A DNA stretch of 33,128 nucleotides, from the NCBI GenBank assembly GCA_030431435.1, contig JAUIJI010000017.1, positions 1 through 33,128 of the forward strand, given 5' to 3'. Source of the DNA: Alphaproteobacteria bacterium. Its GTDB lineage: Bacteria > Pseudomonadota > Alphaproteobacteria > Sphingomonadales > Sphingomonadaceae. The position numbers were made by a program, and so were the translations under genes. The first letter of the stretch is position 1. Each line of letters opens with the position of its first letter. This document shows positions 7,163-14,880 of this stretch, in pieces. Below the pieces are notes generated by a model. The model saw only the letters and a program-made list of their open reading frames with translations, was not told where the DNA came from and searched no databases.

Positions 7163-7662
7163 GCCTGCTCTCCCTTCAACACGCAGATTTCATCCCATTT
7201 CTTGACCGTCTCCGGCCCGTCGACTGTCTGCAGGATCGCGACCGAGGGATTGTCCGACACGAGCTGGTAGGCCGCGCCCTTGGGCAGCAGCACCTGGTGG
7301 CCTCGCCGCGCCCTCACCCGGCCCATGTTCGGGCCATTGGGCTTGGCCCCAAGGCGGATCGCGCCGCCTTCATGGCCCGGCACCTGGTCATCTTCCAGCT
7401 TCACGAAATGGAATGTCACCTCACCATCCATGACAATGGCAAATTCGTCATGCGGGGCCGCATACCACGGGGATTCGCCTTCGCTGCGGACGACTTCGGC
7501 CACATATTCCAGGTTCTGCACCACGGCCACGCGCTCGAACGGTGCGGAATTGCCCGCCACTTCGAAGATGTTTGAAAAGGCATATTTCCTGAGATCGTCA
7601 TCCAGCTCGATCACGCCCTTGTCATAGGAATCGAGCGAACCCGTGTGGGTCTTGTAAGCCAT
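7159..7662 (-). CDS. hapC: Hydroquinone 1,2-dioxygenase, small subunit, HapC/PnpC type
   Basis: I choose ATG 7662 (MAYKTHTGSL, 167 residues) over an upstream in-frame codon because GGGGAGA lies about seven bases before it. The protein is a single cupin: PWYAAPHDEFAIVMDGEVTFHFV forms one half and GHQVLLPKGAAYQL the other, with the family string GRVRARRGHQVLLPKGAAY. In PnpCD the small subunit is structural and the iron sits in the large one, which is encoded immediately downstream with a four-base overlap. The gene is divergent from the aldehyde dehydrogenase gene across 154 bases, which presumably hold both promoters. Confidence 0.88.
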   Translation of the reverse strand: MAYKTHTGSLDSYDKGVIELDDDLRKYAFSNIFEVAGNSAPFERVAVVQNLEYVAEVVRSEGESPWYAAPHDEFAIVMDGEVTFHFVKLEDDQVPGHEGGAIRLGAKPNGPNMGRVRARRGHQVLLPKGAAYQLVSDNPSVAILQTVDGPETVKKWDEICVLKGEQA

Positions 7663-7816
7663 GCATGTTCTCCCCGGACCCGGATTGTGCCTGCCGGGTT
7701 CCATATAAGGGAAGCTAACATTGACTTCATCAAACGCGCAATAACCAAAGGCAGCTTGACCGCGCCGCCGCCCATCCGCAGGTAGGGGGCAAATCGCAAG
7801 AGAGGATCATAATCCA

Positions 7817-9238
7817 GTGCAGAAAGACACACGGCATTTCATCGACGGTGAATGGGTGGACCGCCCCAACGCGCAGCTGATCGACGTCACCAATCCCGCA
7901 GACGAGGAGGTGTTCGGCCAGATCGCTGCTGGCACGCAGGAAGACGTGAACCTCGCCGTGACTGCCGCGCGCCGCGCGTTTGACAGCTTCTCGCAGACCT
8001 CGCCCGAAGAGCGCCTCGCGCTGCTGGAAAAGATCTGCGCCTTGCTGGAGGAACGTAGCGAGGAGCTGGCTCAGGCCATCGTCAAGGAAATGGGCGCGAC
8101 GATCACTTTCGCCCGCGCTGGCCAGGTGGTGTTCGGCATCGAGCATGTGAAAGCCGCGATCGACGTGCTGAAGGACTTCCAGTTCCAGGAGGTGATCCAC
8201 GGTATCACCCACCGCAAGGAAGCCGCAGGCGTGGTGGGAATGATCACCCCGTGGAACTGGCCGCTCTACCAGATCACCGCCAAGGTCGCCCCGGCCATCG
8301 CAGCGGGCTGCACCATGGTGCTGAAGCCCAGCGAGATGTCGCCCTTTACTGCCAACATCTTTGCGCAGGTGATGCAGGATGCAGGTGTGCCCAAGGGCGT
8401 GTTCAACCTGGTGCACGGCACCGGTGACGTGGTCGGTCAGGCGCTGTCCTCGCACCCGCAGATCGACATGGTCTCCTTCACCGGATCGACCCGCGCGGGC
8501 ATCCTGGTGGCGCAAGCCGCCGCGCCCACGGTGAAACGCGTGACGCAGGAACTGGGCGGCAAATCGCCCAACATCATCCTCGACGATGCCGATTTTGCCG
8601 ACGTGGTGCCCAAGGGCGTGCTTGGCTCCATGCGCAATTGCGGCCAGTCTTGCGCTGCGCCCACGCGCATGCTGGTGCCGCGTAGCCGCCTCGCCGAAGT
8701 CGAGGAACTGGCAGCGCAGGCAGCCGCAACGGTGCTCGTCACCGATCCGCTGGACGACAGCGCAGTTCTCGGCCCGCTCGCCAATGCGCCGCAATTCGCC
8801 AAGGTGCAGGACCTGATCCAGGCCGGAATCGACGAAGGTGCGAAGCTGATCGCTGGCGGTGTCGGCCGTCCGCAAGGCCTCAACCGCGGTTTCTATGTGC
8901 GGCCCACGGTGTTCTCCGAAGTGACCCCGGAAATGCGTATCGCGCAGGAGGAGATCTTCGGCCCGGTCCTCTCCATCCAGCCTTATGAGGACGAGGAAGA
9001 CGCGATCCGCATCGCCAATGAGACGGTCTATGGCCTGTCCAGCCACGTCCAGTCATCGGATATCGAGCGAGCACGCCGCGTGGCCGGCCGCATCCGCGCA
9101 GGTCAGGTCCACATCAACTACCCCGCATGGTCGCGCCACGCAGCCTTCGGCGGCTACAAGATGTCCGGCAATGGCCGCGAATATGGCTATTACGCGGTGG
9201 AGGAATATTGCGAGGTGAAGGCTATCCTCGGCTACTGA
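7817..9238 (+). CDS. NAD(P)-dependent aldehyde dehydrogenase, probably 4-hydroxymuconic semialdehyde dehydrogenase
   Basis: The 473-residue protein begins at GTG 7817 with AGAGGA ten bases upstream. It is a complete aldehyde dehydrogenase: TPWNWPL (144-150), VLKPSE (168-173), FTGSTRAG in the cofactor site (221-228), the general base Glu245 in QELGGKSP, catalytic Cys279 in NCGQSCAA, EEIFGPVL, and the C-terminal FGGYKMSGNGREYG. Its position, divergent from a hydroquinone dioxygenase operon, makes oxidation of 4-hydroxymuconic semialdehyde to maleylacetate the most likely reaction (HapE/PnpE role). The family alone does not fix the substrate, and oxidation of an aldehyde made by the neighbouring GMC enzyme is an alternative. 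Its 3' end overlaps the convergent GMC gene by seven bases. Confidence 0.85.
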   Translation: MQKDTRHFIDGEWVDRPNAQLIDVTNPADEEVFGQIAAGTQEDVNLAVTAARRAFDSFSQTSPEERLALLEKICALLEERSEELAQAIVKEMGATITFARAGQVVFGIEHVKAAIDVLKDFQFQEVIHGITHRKEAAGVVGMITPWNWPLYQITAKVAPAIAAGCTMVLKPSEMSPFTANIFAQVMQDAGVPKGVFNLVHGTGDVVGQALSSHPQIDMVSFTGSTRAGILVAQAAAPTVKRVTQELGGKSPNIILDDADFADVVPKGVLGSMRNCGQSCAAPTRMLVPRSRLAEVEELAAQAAATVLVTDPLDDSAVLGPLANAPQFAKVQDLIQAGIDEGAKLIAGGVGRPQGLNRGFYVRPTVFSEVTPEMRIAQEEIFGPVLSIQPYEDEEDAIRIANETVYGLSSHVQSSDIERARRVAGRIRAGQVHINYPAWSRHAAFGGYKMSGNGREYGYYAVEEYCEVKAILGY

Positions 9239-10830
9239 GCGCGGATCAGGTCCGTCGCCTTCTCGCCGATCATGATACTGGGCGCATTGGTGTTGCCTCG
9301 AATGACATCGGGCATCACAGATGCGTCTGCCACCCGCAGGCCAGCAACCCCGCGCACCCGCAGCTGCGCATCCAGCACCGCGCCATCGTCCGCGCCCATG
9401 GCGCAGGTGCTGGTGGGGTGCCCGCCGCTCATGACCATGGAGCGGTTATAGGCATCGATTGCCTCGTCATCCTGCACATCCGGGCCCGGCATGATCTCCG
9501 CGCTGACAAGGCTGGCAGCAGGCTCTGCCGCGAAGAGCTTGCGGGTAAAGCGCATGGCTTCGCGCAGGCGCACGCGGTCGCCCTCTTCCTTCAGGAAGTT
9601 GGTCACCACCTTTGGCCGGTCGCGCGGATCAGCCGAGGCAAGCGTCACGCTGCCCGTGCTTTCGGGATTGAGCAGCAGCGCCCCGGCAGTGAACTGGTGC
9701 CCCGCCCCTTTGCGCCAGCCGGGAAACCAAGGCCGCGCCATGAAGGAGGTGTGGCTGACCTGGAACTGCAGGTCCGGCCGATCCTGTCCCGGCGTCGAGC
9801 GCAGGAAGCCCTGCACCGACAGCGGGCTGTAATTGCAGATGCCGGTGCCGAAGAGCTTCCACTGCAACACGCCCAGCGCCAGCCGGTCGAGCCGCAGATG
9901 CCAGTCGAAAGTCGTTTCGCCACTGGCCTGGTAAATCGCCAGTGCCATCGCGTGATCCTGCAAATTTTGCCCCACGCGCGGCGAGGCAACCAGCTGCTCG
10001 ATCCCGAGCTCCTTCAGCTGTTCGGGATCGCCAATGCCCGACAGCATCAGCAAATGCGGAGAATTGAAAGCGCCGCCACTCAGGATCACTTCGCTGGCGC
10101 AGCTCACGGTCTCGGTCTTGCCATCACGCTGATACTCAACACCTGTCGCCCGCCCGCCTTCGATGACCACACGCGAAGCCAGTGCGCCGGTAATGACCTT
10201 CAGGTTCGGGCGATTGCGCACCGGATCGAGATAGGCGCGCGCGGTGGAATGGCGCTTGCCCTTGCTGACATTCACATCGGGCAGTCCGAAGCCCTCGGGC
10301 TTGGCAACGTTGAAATCGTCCGTCTCGGGCAGTCCAAGCTCGCCCGCCGCCTTGATGAAGGCGGGCGTGAGTAGCGGATCGCGGGAGAGCGGCTGGATTT
10401 CCACCGGACCATCGCCGCCGTGGACATCGCTCGGCCCGCGCCAGTCGCTCTCGATCCGCTTGAACAGGGGCAGTACGTCGTCATACCCCCAGCCGGCAAG
10501 GCCCTTGTCCCGCCAGCTGTCATAATCGGCAGCAGCGCCGCGAATATACATCGTGCCATTGACGGAAGAGCAGCCGCCGAGAAGCCGCCCGCGCGGAAAC
10601 GGCAAACGTCGCCCGTCCAGATGGGGTTCGGGCTCGGTCATGTAGCCCCAGTCGAATTTGGGCGTCATCGACGCCTTCATCCACGCCAGCGGCATGTCGA
10701 TCAGGGCATGGTTGTGATGCCCGCCCGCTTCCAGCAGCACGACCCTTGTTGCCGGATCCTCACTCAGCCTTGCAGCCAGCACGCAGCCGGCGCTGCCTGC
10801 GCCTACGACGATGAAATCACAATTGTCCAT
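9232..10830 (-). CDS. GMC-family FAD alcohol dehydrogenase / oxidase
   Basis: The 532-residue protein shows all glucose-methanol-choline oxidoreductase hallmarks. These are the dinucleotide motif VVGAGSAGCVLAARLSE near the start, PRGRLLGGCSSVNG (signature 1), GGAFNSPHLLMLSGIG (signature 2), a conserved His471 in SGGHPTSTCAMG and Asn515 in GNTNAP, followed by MIGEKA. There is no signal peptide, so it is cytoplasmic. GGGGAGAG precedes the ATG. Members oxidise primary alcohols to aldehydes, for example choline, alkanols or polyethylene glycol ends in sphingomonads. It may feed the adjacent aldehyde dehydrogenase, although the two genes are convergent. The closest characterised relatives are AlkJ- and PEG-dehydrogenase-like enzymes; the substrate is unknown. 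Confidence 0.88.
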   Translation of the reverse strand: MDNCDFIVVGAGSAGCVLAARLSEDPATRVVLLEAGGHHNHALIDMPLAWMKASMTPKFDWGYMTEPEPHLDGRRLPFPRGRLLGGCSSVNGTMYIRGAAADYDSWRDKGLAGWGYDDVLPLFKRIESDWRGPSDVHGGDGPVEIQPLSRDPLLTPAFIKAAGELGLPETDDFNVAKPEGFGLPDVNVSKGKRHSTARAYLDPVRNRPNLKVITGALASRVVIEGGRATGVEYQRDGKTETVSCASEVILSGGAFNSPHLLMLSGIGDPEQLKELGIEQLVASPRVGQNLQDHAMALAIYQASGETTFDWHLRLDRLALGVLQWKLFGTGICNYSPLSVQGFLRSTPGQDRPDLQFQVSHTSFMARPWFPGWRKGAGHQFTAGALLLNPESTGSVTLASADPRDRPKVVTNFLKEEGDRVRLREAMRFTRKLFAAEPAASLVSAEIMPGPDVQDDEAIDAYNRSMVMSGGHPTSTCAMGADDGAVLDAQLRVRGVAGLRVADASVMPDVIRGNTNAPSIMIGEKATDLIRAQ

Positions 10831-11000
10831 GGCTCTCCCCGTATGCCTTTCCGGTCCCGAGGCTGCGCGGAAAAAACCGGTTTCGCTTGTCCCCGACCCT
10901 AGCGTGCAAGGTCACCTTCCGATAGCTCAATCACAGGGCAGGATGGCGTAGGCAGCGCTTGCGATTATCTAGGGCGAGATGGTCGCAGAAGCCGTCCCTG

Positions 11001-11936
11001 CTAGGGCTGCGTAATGCCATCCGCGATGGGCCAGCCCCCCAGTTCCAGCTCTGGCGGGAAGACGCGCATGTAGGCCTCCACCGCGTGGATCTGGCCGTCA
11101 TAGACCTTGAACATCTCCCATGCGGTCAGCTTGTCGGAATCCGGTTCACCGCTCCTGTTCCATGACAGGCGCATGATCACGATGCCCGTGCGTTCGTCCA
11201 CCACCACATCGCGCACGGTCACCCGTCCCAACATGTTGAACACCGCCAGCGACTGGTTGCCGATATCGCCGCATCCCGGGATGAAGGTGCAGCCCGGCCC
11301 GGCCATCAGCATCCCGTTCTCCAAACGGAAGGCGTCTTCCGAAAAGGATGTGCCGACGGCATTGAACGTCTCGGCATTGGTGAGGCCGCGCGGATAATGC
11401 ATGGCGATGGCGATGGCATCCTCGCGCGATTCCAGCTCTTCCGGCGCTGGCACGATATTCATGGCGAGGGTTGGCGCGCCGCTGTAGGAATCGATGGCGA
11501 AGAGCATGCCGTCTGCACGGCTGCGGGTAGCCAACTGCTCGATCTCGCTGAGTTGGCGCGCCTCATCAACCTTGACCCGCACGACGAGAATGATCGGCGC
11601 ACCCGACTCCTCCACTATCACGCCAGCTACACCGACACCGGCATGCGCATCCAGTATGTCCTGTCGGTAACCCCGCAGCTTCGTCATCGAACGCAGCAGG
11701 CCGACTTCGGTCAGCGGCTTCTCCACTCCGTCCTCGGTCACCCGCAGGTCCGCAGCCACGGCCAGCGCAGCCGGATCGCCGTCCACCAAGGCATGCAGAA
11801 CCTCGGTAATCTTGCCGCGCAAGCATTCGCGGTCACAGGCGACCGCGCTGCTGTCCTGCGCCAATACGCTCGCTGGCCAGACGGCACCCGTCATTGAAAC
11901 AGTTGCCACAAGGCACAGTGCAAGCAGGAATCTCAT
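11001..11936 (-). CDS. Secreted protein of unknown function, DUF8021-like
   Basis: I start at ATG 11936 (another ATG is directly before it at 11939) because GGGGAG lies about seven bases upstream; a longer frame from 11990 would spoil the signal peptide. The 311-residue product starts MRFLLALCLVAT and is cleaved around VLA-QD. The mature N-terminus has CDRECLRGKITEVLHALVDGDPAAL followed by VTEDG, the pattern of DUF8021 proteins, which look like NTF2-type cone folds. Later segments (GCTFIPGCGDIGNQ, WEMFKVYDGQIHAVEAYMRV) also fit an NTF2-like sheet. I see no catalytic motif. The gene is 170 bases upstream of the GMC gene on the same strand and divergent from the G8-domain gene. Confidence 0.7.
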   Translation of the reverse strand: MRFLLALCLVATVSMTGAVWPASVLAQDSSAVACDRECLRGKITEVLHALVDGDPAALAVAADLRVTEDGVEKPLTEVGLLRSMTKLRGYRQDILDAHAGVGVAGVIVEESGAPIILVVRVKVDEARQLSEIEQLATRSRADGMLFAIDSYSGAPTLAMNIVPAPEELESREDAIAIAMHYPRGLTNAETFNAVGTSFSEDAFRLENGMLMAGPGCTFIPGCGDIGNQSLAVFNMLGRVTVRDVVVDERTGIVIMRLSWNRSGEPDSDKLTAWEMFKVYDGQIHAVEAYMRVFPPELELGGWPIADGITQP

Positions 11937-12072
11937 CATCTCTCTCCCCGGAAATGCAGGTGTAGGAGTTACTGGCACAAACAAAGGCAAGTTGCAGCCT
12001 GCGTGTCACATTGCCCCGGTGGCCAGACAGCGCCAGCGGAAATGCAGATGACGCCCTTGGCAAAGCGGTTTC

Positions 12073-12100
12073 TTGGCGGCAGACTTCGGTTGGATAATTA
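12073..12100 (+). promoter_or_regulatory. Candidate promoter of the G8-domain gene
   Basis: TTGGCG (12073-12078), a 16-base spacer and TAATTA (12095-12100) form a plausible -35/-10 pair upstream of the GTG start at 12135 and its ribosome site. The match is moderate and unproven. Confidence 0.3.
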
Positions 12101-12121
12101 TTGCGGGGTCTTGCACCCGCT

Positions 12122-12128
12122 GGAGGGG
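12122..12128 (+). promoter_or_regulatory. Ribosome binding site that sets the G8-domain start
   Basis: GGAGGGG ends six bases before GTG 12135, which starts a normal signal peptide. Starts further upstream (frame open from 12003) would bury that peptide behind 44 residues. Confidence 0.65.
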
Positions 12129-12134
12129 AATACC

Positions 12135-14681
12135 GTGCAGTTGCAGCATCGCTCGCTCAGATCCGTTGTGCTTGTCCTGGCCGCAGCCTTGCTGGGCACA
12201 GCTTCGGGTGCCAATGCCCAATCGCTGTGGTCCGATCCGGCGACATGGCCGGATGGTCAGGTGCCTGCCGCTGGCGATGCGGTGGAGATTGCCCGCGACA
12301 TGGATGTGGTGCTTGACGTGGATGCGCCGGGCCTGCGCAGCCTGACCATCCAGGGCAGCCTGACCTTCTCCGACGAGCGCGACATCAGCCTCGAGAGCGA
12401 GTGGATCTATGTGCCGGGGGGAACTCTCACGATCGGCACGCAGGACGATCCCCATCAGCACAAGGCCACCATCACCCTGACCGACAATGTGCCGGGCGAG
12501 GACATCAACACCATGGGCGATCGCGGCATCATGCTGATGCGCGGCACGCTCAACCTGCATGGCAACCGCGAGCATACATGGAGCAAGCTGTCCGCCACGG
12601 CGGAGGCTGGCAGCACCAGTTTCACCGTGCTCGATGCCAGCGGCTGGCGTGCGGGTGACGAGGTCGTCCTTGCCTCGACAGACTTCAATCCGCGCCAGGC
12701 AGAGCGGCGCACCATCACTGCGGTGAGCGGCAACACCATCACCATCGATGAACCGCTGCAATACATGCATTTCGGCGAGATCACCTATGGCGTGGACGAG
12801 CGCGGCGAGGTGGCCAACCTCACCCGCAATATCCGCATCCAGGCTTCCGAAGATGCCGAGACGAGCTATTTCGGCGGCCATATCATGGCGATGGTCGGAT
12901 CGCAGATGTATGTCGACAGCATCGAGCTCAACCGCATGGGCCAGCATCTCGAGCTCGCCCGCTACCCGATCCACTTCCACGTGCTGGGCGAAGGCGCGGG
13001 CATGTATGTGCGCAATGCCTCGATCCATGACACCTACAACCGCTGCGTGACGGTGCACGGCACCAACAACCTGACGATCGAAAACAACGTGACCTACAAC
13101 ACCGTGGGCCACTGCTTCTTCATGGAAGACGGGATCGAGACCGGAAACAGCTTCATCCGCAACCTCGCCATCCAGACCAAGTGCCACCCAACGCTCGACT
13201 GCGTGCCAACCAACCTCGCCGCCAATGGGGAAAACAATTACACCTATGCCAACCGCATGACGGTGAGGGAAGTGAGCTTCCACGGCGGTGTCACCCTGCT
13301 GCCTTCGGACAACACGGCGGCGTCCTTCTGGATCACCAACCCCGACAACAGCTATATCGACAATGTCGCGGCAGGTTCCGACCAGACCGGCTTCTGGTTG
13401 TCGCTGCCTGAGCATCCGAACGGCGCCTTCCTTGGCACCGAGATTGCCGCCAACACCTGGCCGCGCCGCACACCGCTGCGCGAATTCAGGGGCAATGTCG
13501 CGCATTCCAATTTCGATGGCTTCATGTTCGACCGAAACATCAATGAGGACAACACCTTCGGCCTCGCCGGCAACGCCTTCATGCCGAGGGAAAATCCGGC
13601 GGATCCGGATAGCGCTTTCCTGGTAACTGTTATCGAGGACCTCACCGCCTACAAGAACCGCAATGGCGGCCTTTGGGGACGGGGCGAGCTGCAGATTTTC
13701 CGCAACCTGCATCTGGCTGACAACGCCATTGGCATGACGCATTCATCCGGCGATTTCGGCAGCCAGGAATTTACCTCACGGCTTGAGGATTCGTTGATCG
13801 TGGGCGAGACTGACAACATCGGCAACCCGACCACGCTGGAGGAAGTGGCCTATGGCCGCAGCCTGCCCAAGCCTCCGATCCCCGATTTTCCCATTCGCGG
13901 ATACGAATACTATGACTACCGCGACGAAGTGGTGAACACGCAGTTCGTGAACTTCCAGGACAATGACAGGCGCAAGACGGGTGCTCTCTCCTGGCTGCTC
14001 TTCACCAGTTCGGGGGTCACCACCGCAAGTACCATCGAGGGTGCCGAATTCGTCAACGCCAAGCCCGTCTATTTTCCAAATTACGACGCCCGCTTCGATA
14101 ACGACAACCGCGGCGGCGTGGCTTACCGGACGCTGTCGATCCACGACCTCGACGGTTCGGTGACCGGCATCCCCGATTCCCATATCATGCTGCATGATGG
14201 AGAGTTTGACAGCATCGTCACTGACGACAGCTGCCAGATTCATCCCACGTGGAACGCTTCGGTTTGCACGGGCGATGTCGGACGCCTCTATCTCGCCCAA
14301 CGAAATGGCAGGCTGGGTGCACGAACCCCGCCAGAGCAAGAGCCCGTCACGCTTCTTCGCGATGGCAAGGAGTACTTCATCACCGGCAACCAGAGCACCG
14401 TGCGTTCCGGTATCGAAATCGAGGTGAAGACCGAAAGGTCCGAAGTTCCCCTCAGCCTGAGTGAAATGGACCAGGGCTCGTGGGTCATGTTCCAACTGCC
14501 AGGCTTCGCCACTGTGAATGCCGGCAAGCAAGTGGCCAGCATCTCCGCACTGCGCCGCGCCGAAGAGACCTCCTTCTTCAAAGACGAGGACAGCCTTTGG
14601 GTAAAGCTGGTGGTGGCCGATCCTCCGGTCCTGCCGGTCCGTCCACTGGATATGCAAGCCAGCATCACCGCCAGCAGATAA
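12135..14681 (+). CDS. Large secreted G8-domain / parallel beta-helix protein (CEMIP/TMEM2-like)
   Basis: The 848-residue product starts at GTG 12135 and has a signal peptide cleaved near ANA-QS (residue 29). A G8-type domain follows at about 30-150: SLWSDPATWPDGQVPAAGDAV, then VLDVDAPGLRSLTIQGSL and ESEWIYVPGGTLTIG. From about residue 190 come short beta-helix coils (IDSIELNRMG-like strings, YVRNASIHDTYNRCVTVHG, NNLTIENNVTYNTVGHCFFMEDG). This layout matches the eukaryotic hyaluronan-acting CEMIP/TMEM2 and PKHD1L1 group, which has bacterial relatives. It is soluble, with no membrane segment after the signal. A role in binding or cleaving an extracellular polysaccharide is inferred from the fold, not shown. 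Two cysteine-rich spots (KCHPTLDC; DSCQIHPTWNASVC) could form disulfides. Confidence 0.8.
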   Translation: MQLQHRSLRSVVLVLAAALLGTASGANAQSLWSDPATWPDGQVPAAGDAVEIARDMDVVLDVDAPGLRSLTIQGSLTFSDERDISLESEWIYVPGGTLTIGTQDDPHQHKATITLTDNVPGEDINTMGDRGIMLMRGTLNLHGNREHTWSKLSATAEAGSTSFTVLDASGWRAGDEVVLASTDFNPRQAERRTITAVSGNTITIDEPLQYMHFGEITYGVDERGEVANLTRNIRIQASEDAETSYFGGHIMAMVGSQMYVDSIELNRMGQHLELARYPIHFHVLGEGAGMYVRNASIHDTYNRCVTVHGTNNLTIENNVTYNTVGHCFFMEDGIETGNSFIRNLAIQTKCHPTLDCVPTNLAANGENNYTYANRMTVREVSFHGGVTLLPSDNTAASFWITNPDNSYIDNVAAGSDQTGFWLSLPEHPNGAFLGTEIAANTWPRRTPLREFRGNVAHSNFDGFMFDRNINEDNTFGLAGNAFMPRENPADPDSAFLVTVIEDLTAYKNRNGGLWGRGELQIFRNLHLADNAIGMTHSSGDFGSQEFTSRLEDSLIVGETDNIGNPTTLEEVAYGRSLPKPPIPDFPIRGYEYYDYRDEVVNTQFVNFQDNDRRKTGALSWLLFTSSGVTTASTIEGAEFVNAKPVYFPNYDARFDNDNRGGVAYRTLSIHDLDGSVTGIPDSHIMLHDGEFDSIVTDDSCQIHPTWNASVCTGDVGRLYLAQRNGRLGARTPPEQEPVTLLRDGKEYFITGNQSTVRSGIEIEVKTERSEVPLSLSEMDQGSWVMFQLPGFATVNAGKQVASISALRRAEETSFFKDEDSLWVKLVVADPPVLPVRPLDMQASITASR

Positions 14682-14693
14682 GGCCAGATTCGC

Positions 14694-14730
14694 GAACTGC
14701 AGCAAGGAAAGCTCCCGGTCAGTTCTTCCT
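14694..14730 (+). other. Overlapping inverted repeats after the G8-domain gene
   Basis: GAACTG (14694-14699) pairs with CAGTTC (14720-14725), and AGGAA (14705-14709) pairs with TTCCT (14726-14730). The two pairings interleave, so they are either alternatives or a pseudoknot. A T6 run follows some distance later. It could be a weak terminator or chance. Confidence 0.25.
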
Positions 14731-14880
14731 GCCCAAGCATAAGTTTTTTCCACTTTGAGAAGGCAGACAACCGCCTGTTCCGGCGCGCTCCAAATTGCCT
14801 GAGGATACCGGATTGACCATTCGGCTGTTCAGCTTGCTGGAGCGAGTGATTACAGTCCACCCAAGAGGGCCAATGCCAGC

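Noticed and set aside
6149-7270. A 373-codon plus-strand frame opposite the hydroquinone dioxygenase large subunit
   Set aside because: The minus-strand product has all the iron ligands and family strings, so this frame is noise.
7721-7784. TTGACT and TTGACC boxes before the aldehyde dehydrogenase gene
   Set aside because: Neither has a convincing -10 element at normal spacing, so no promoter is annotated.
12006-13742. A 578-codon minus-strand frame inside the G8-domain gene
   Set aside because: It is a shadow frame of low-complexity His/Gly/Val composition; the plus-strand protein has clear domain structure and a signal peptide.
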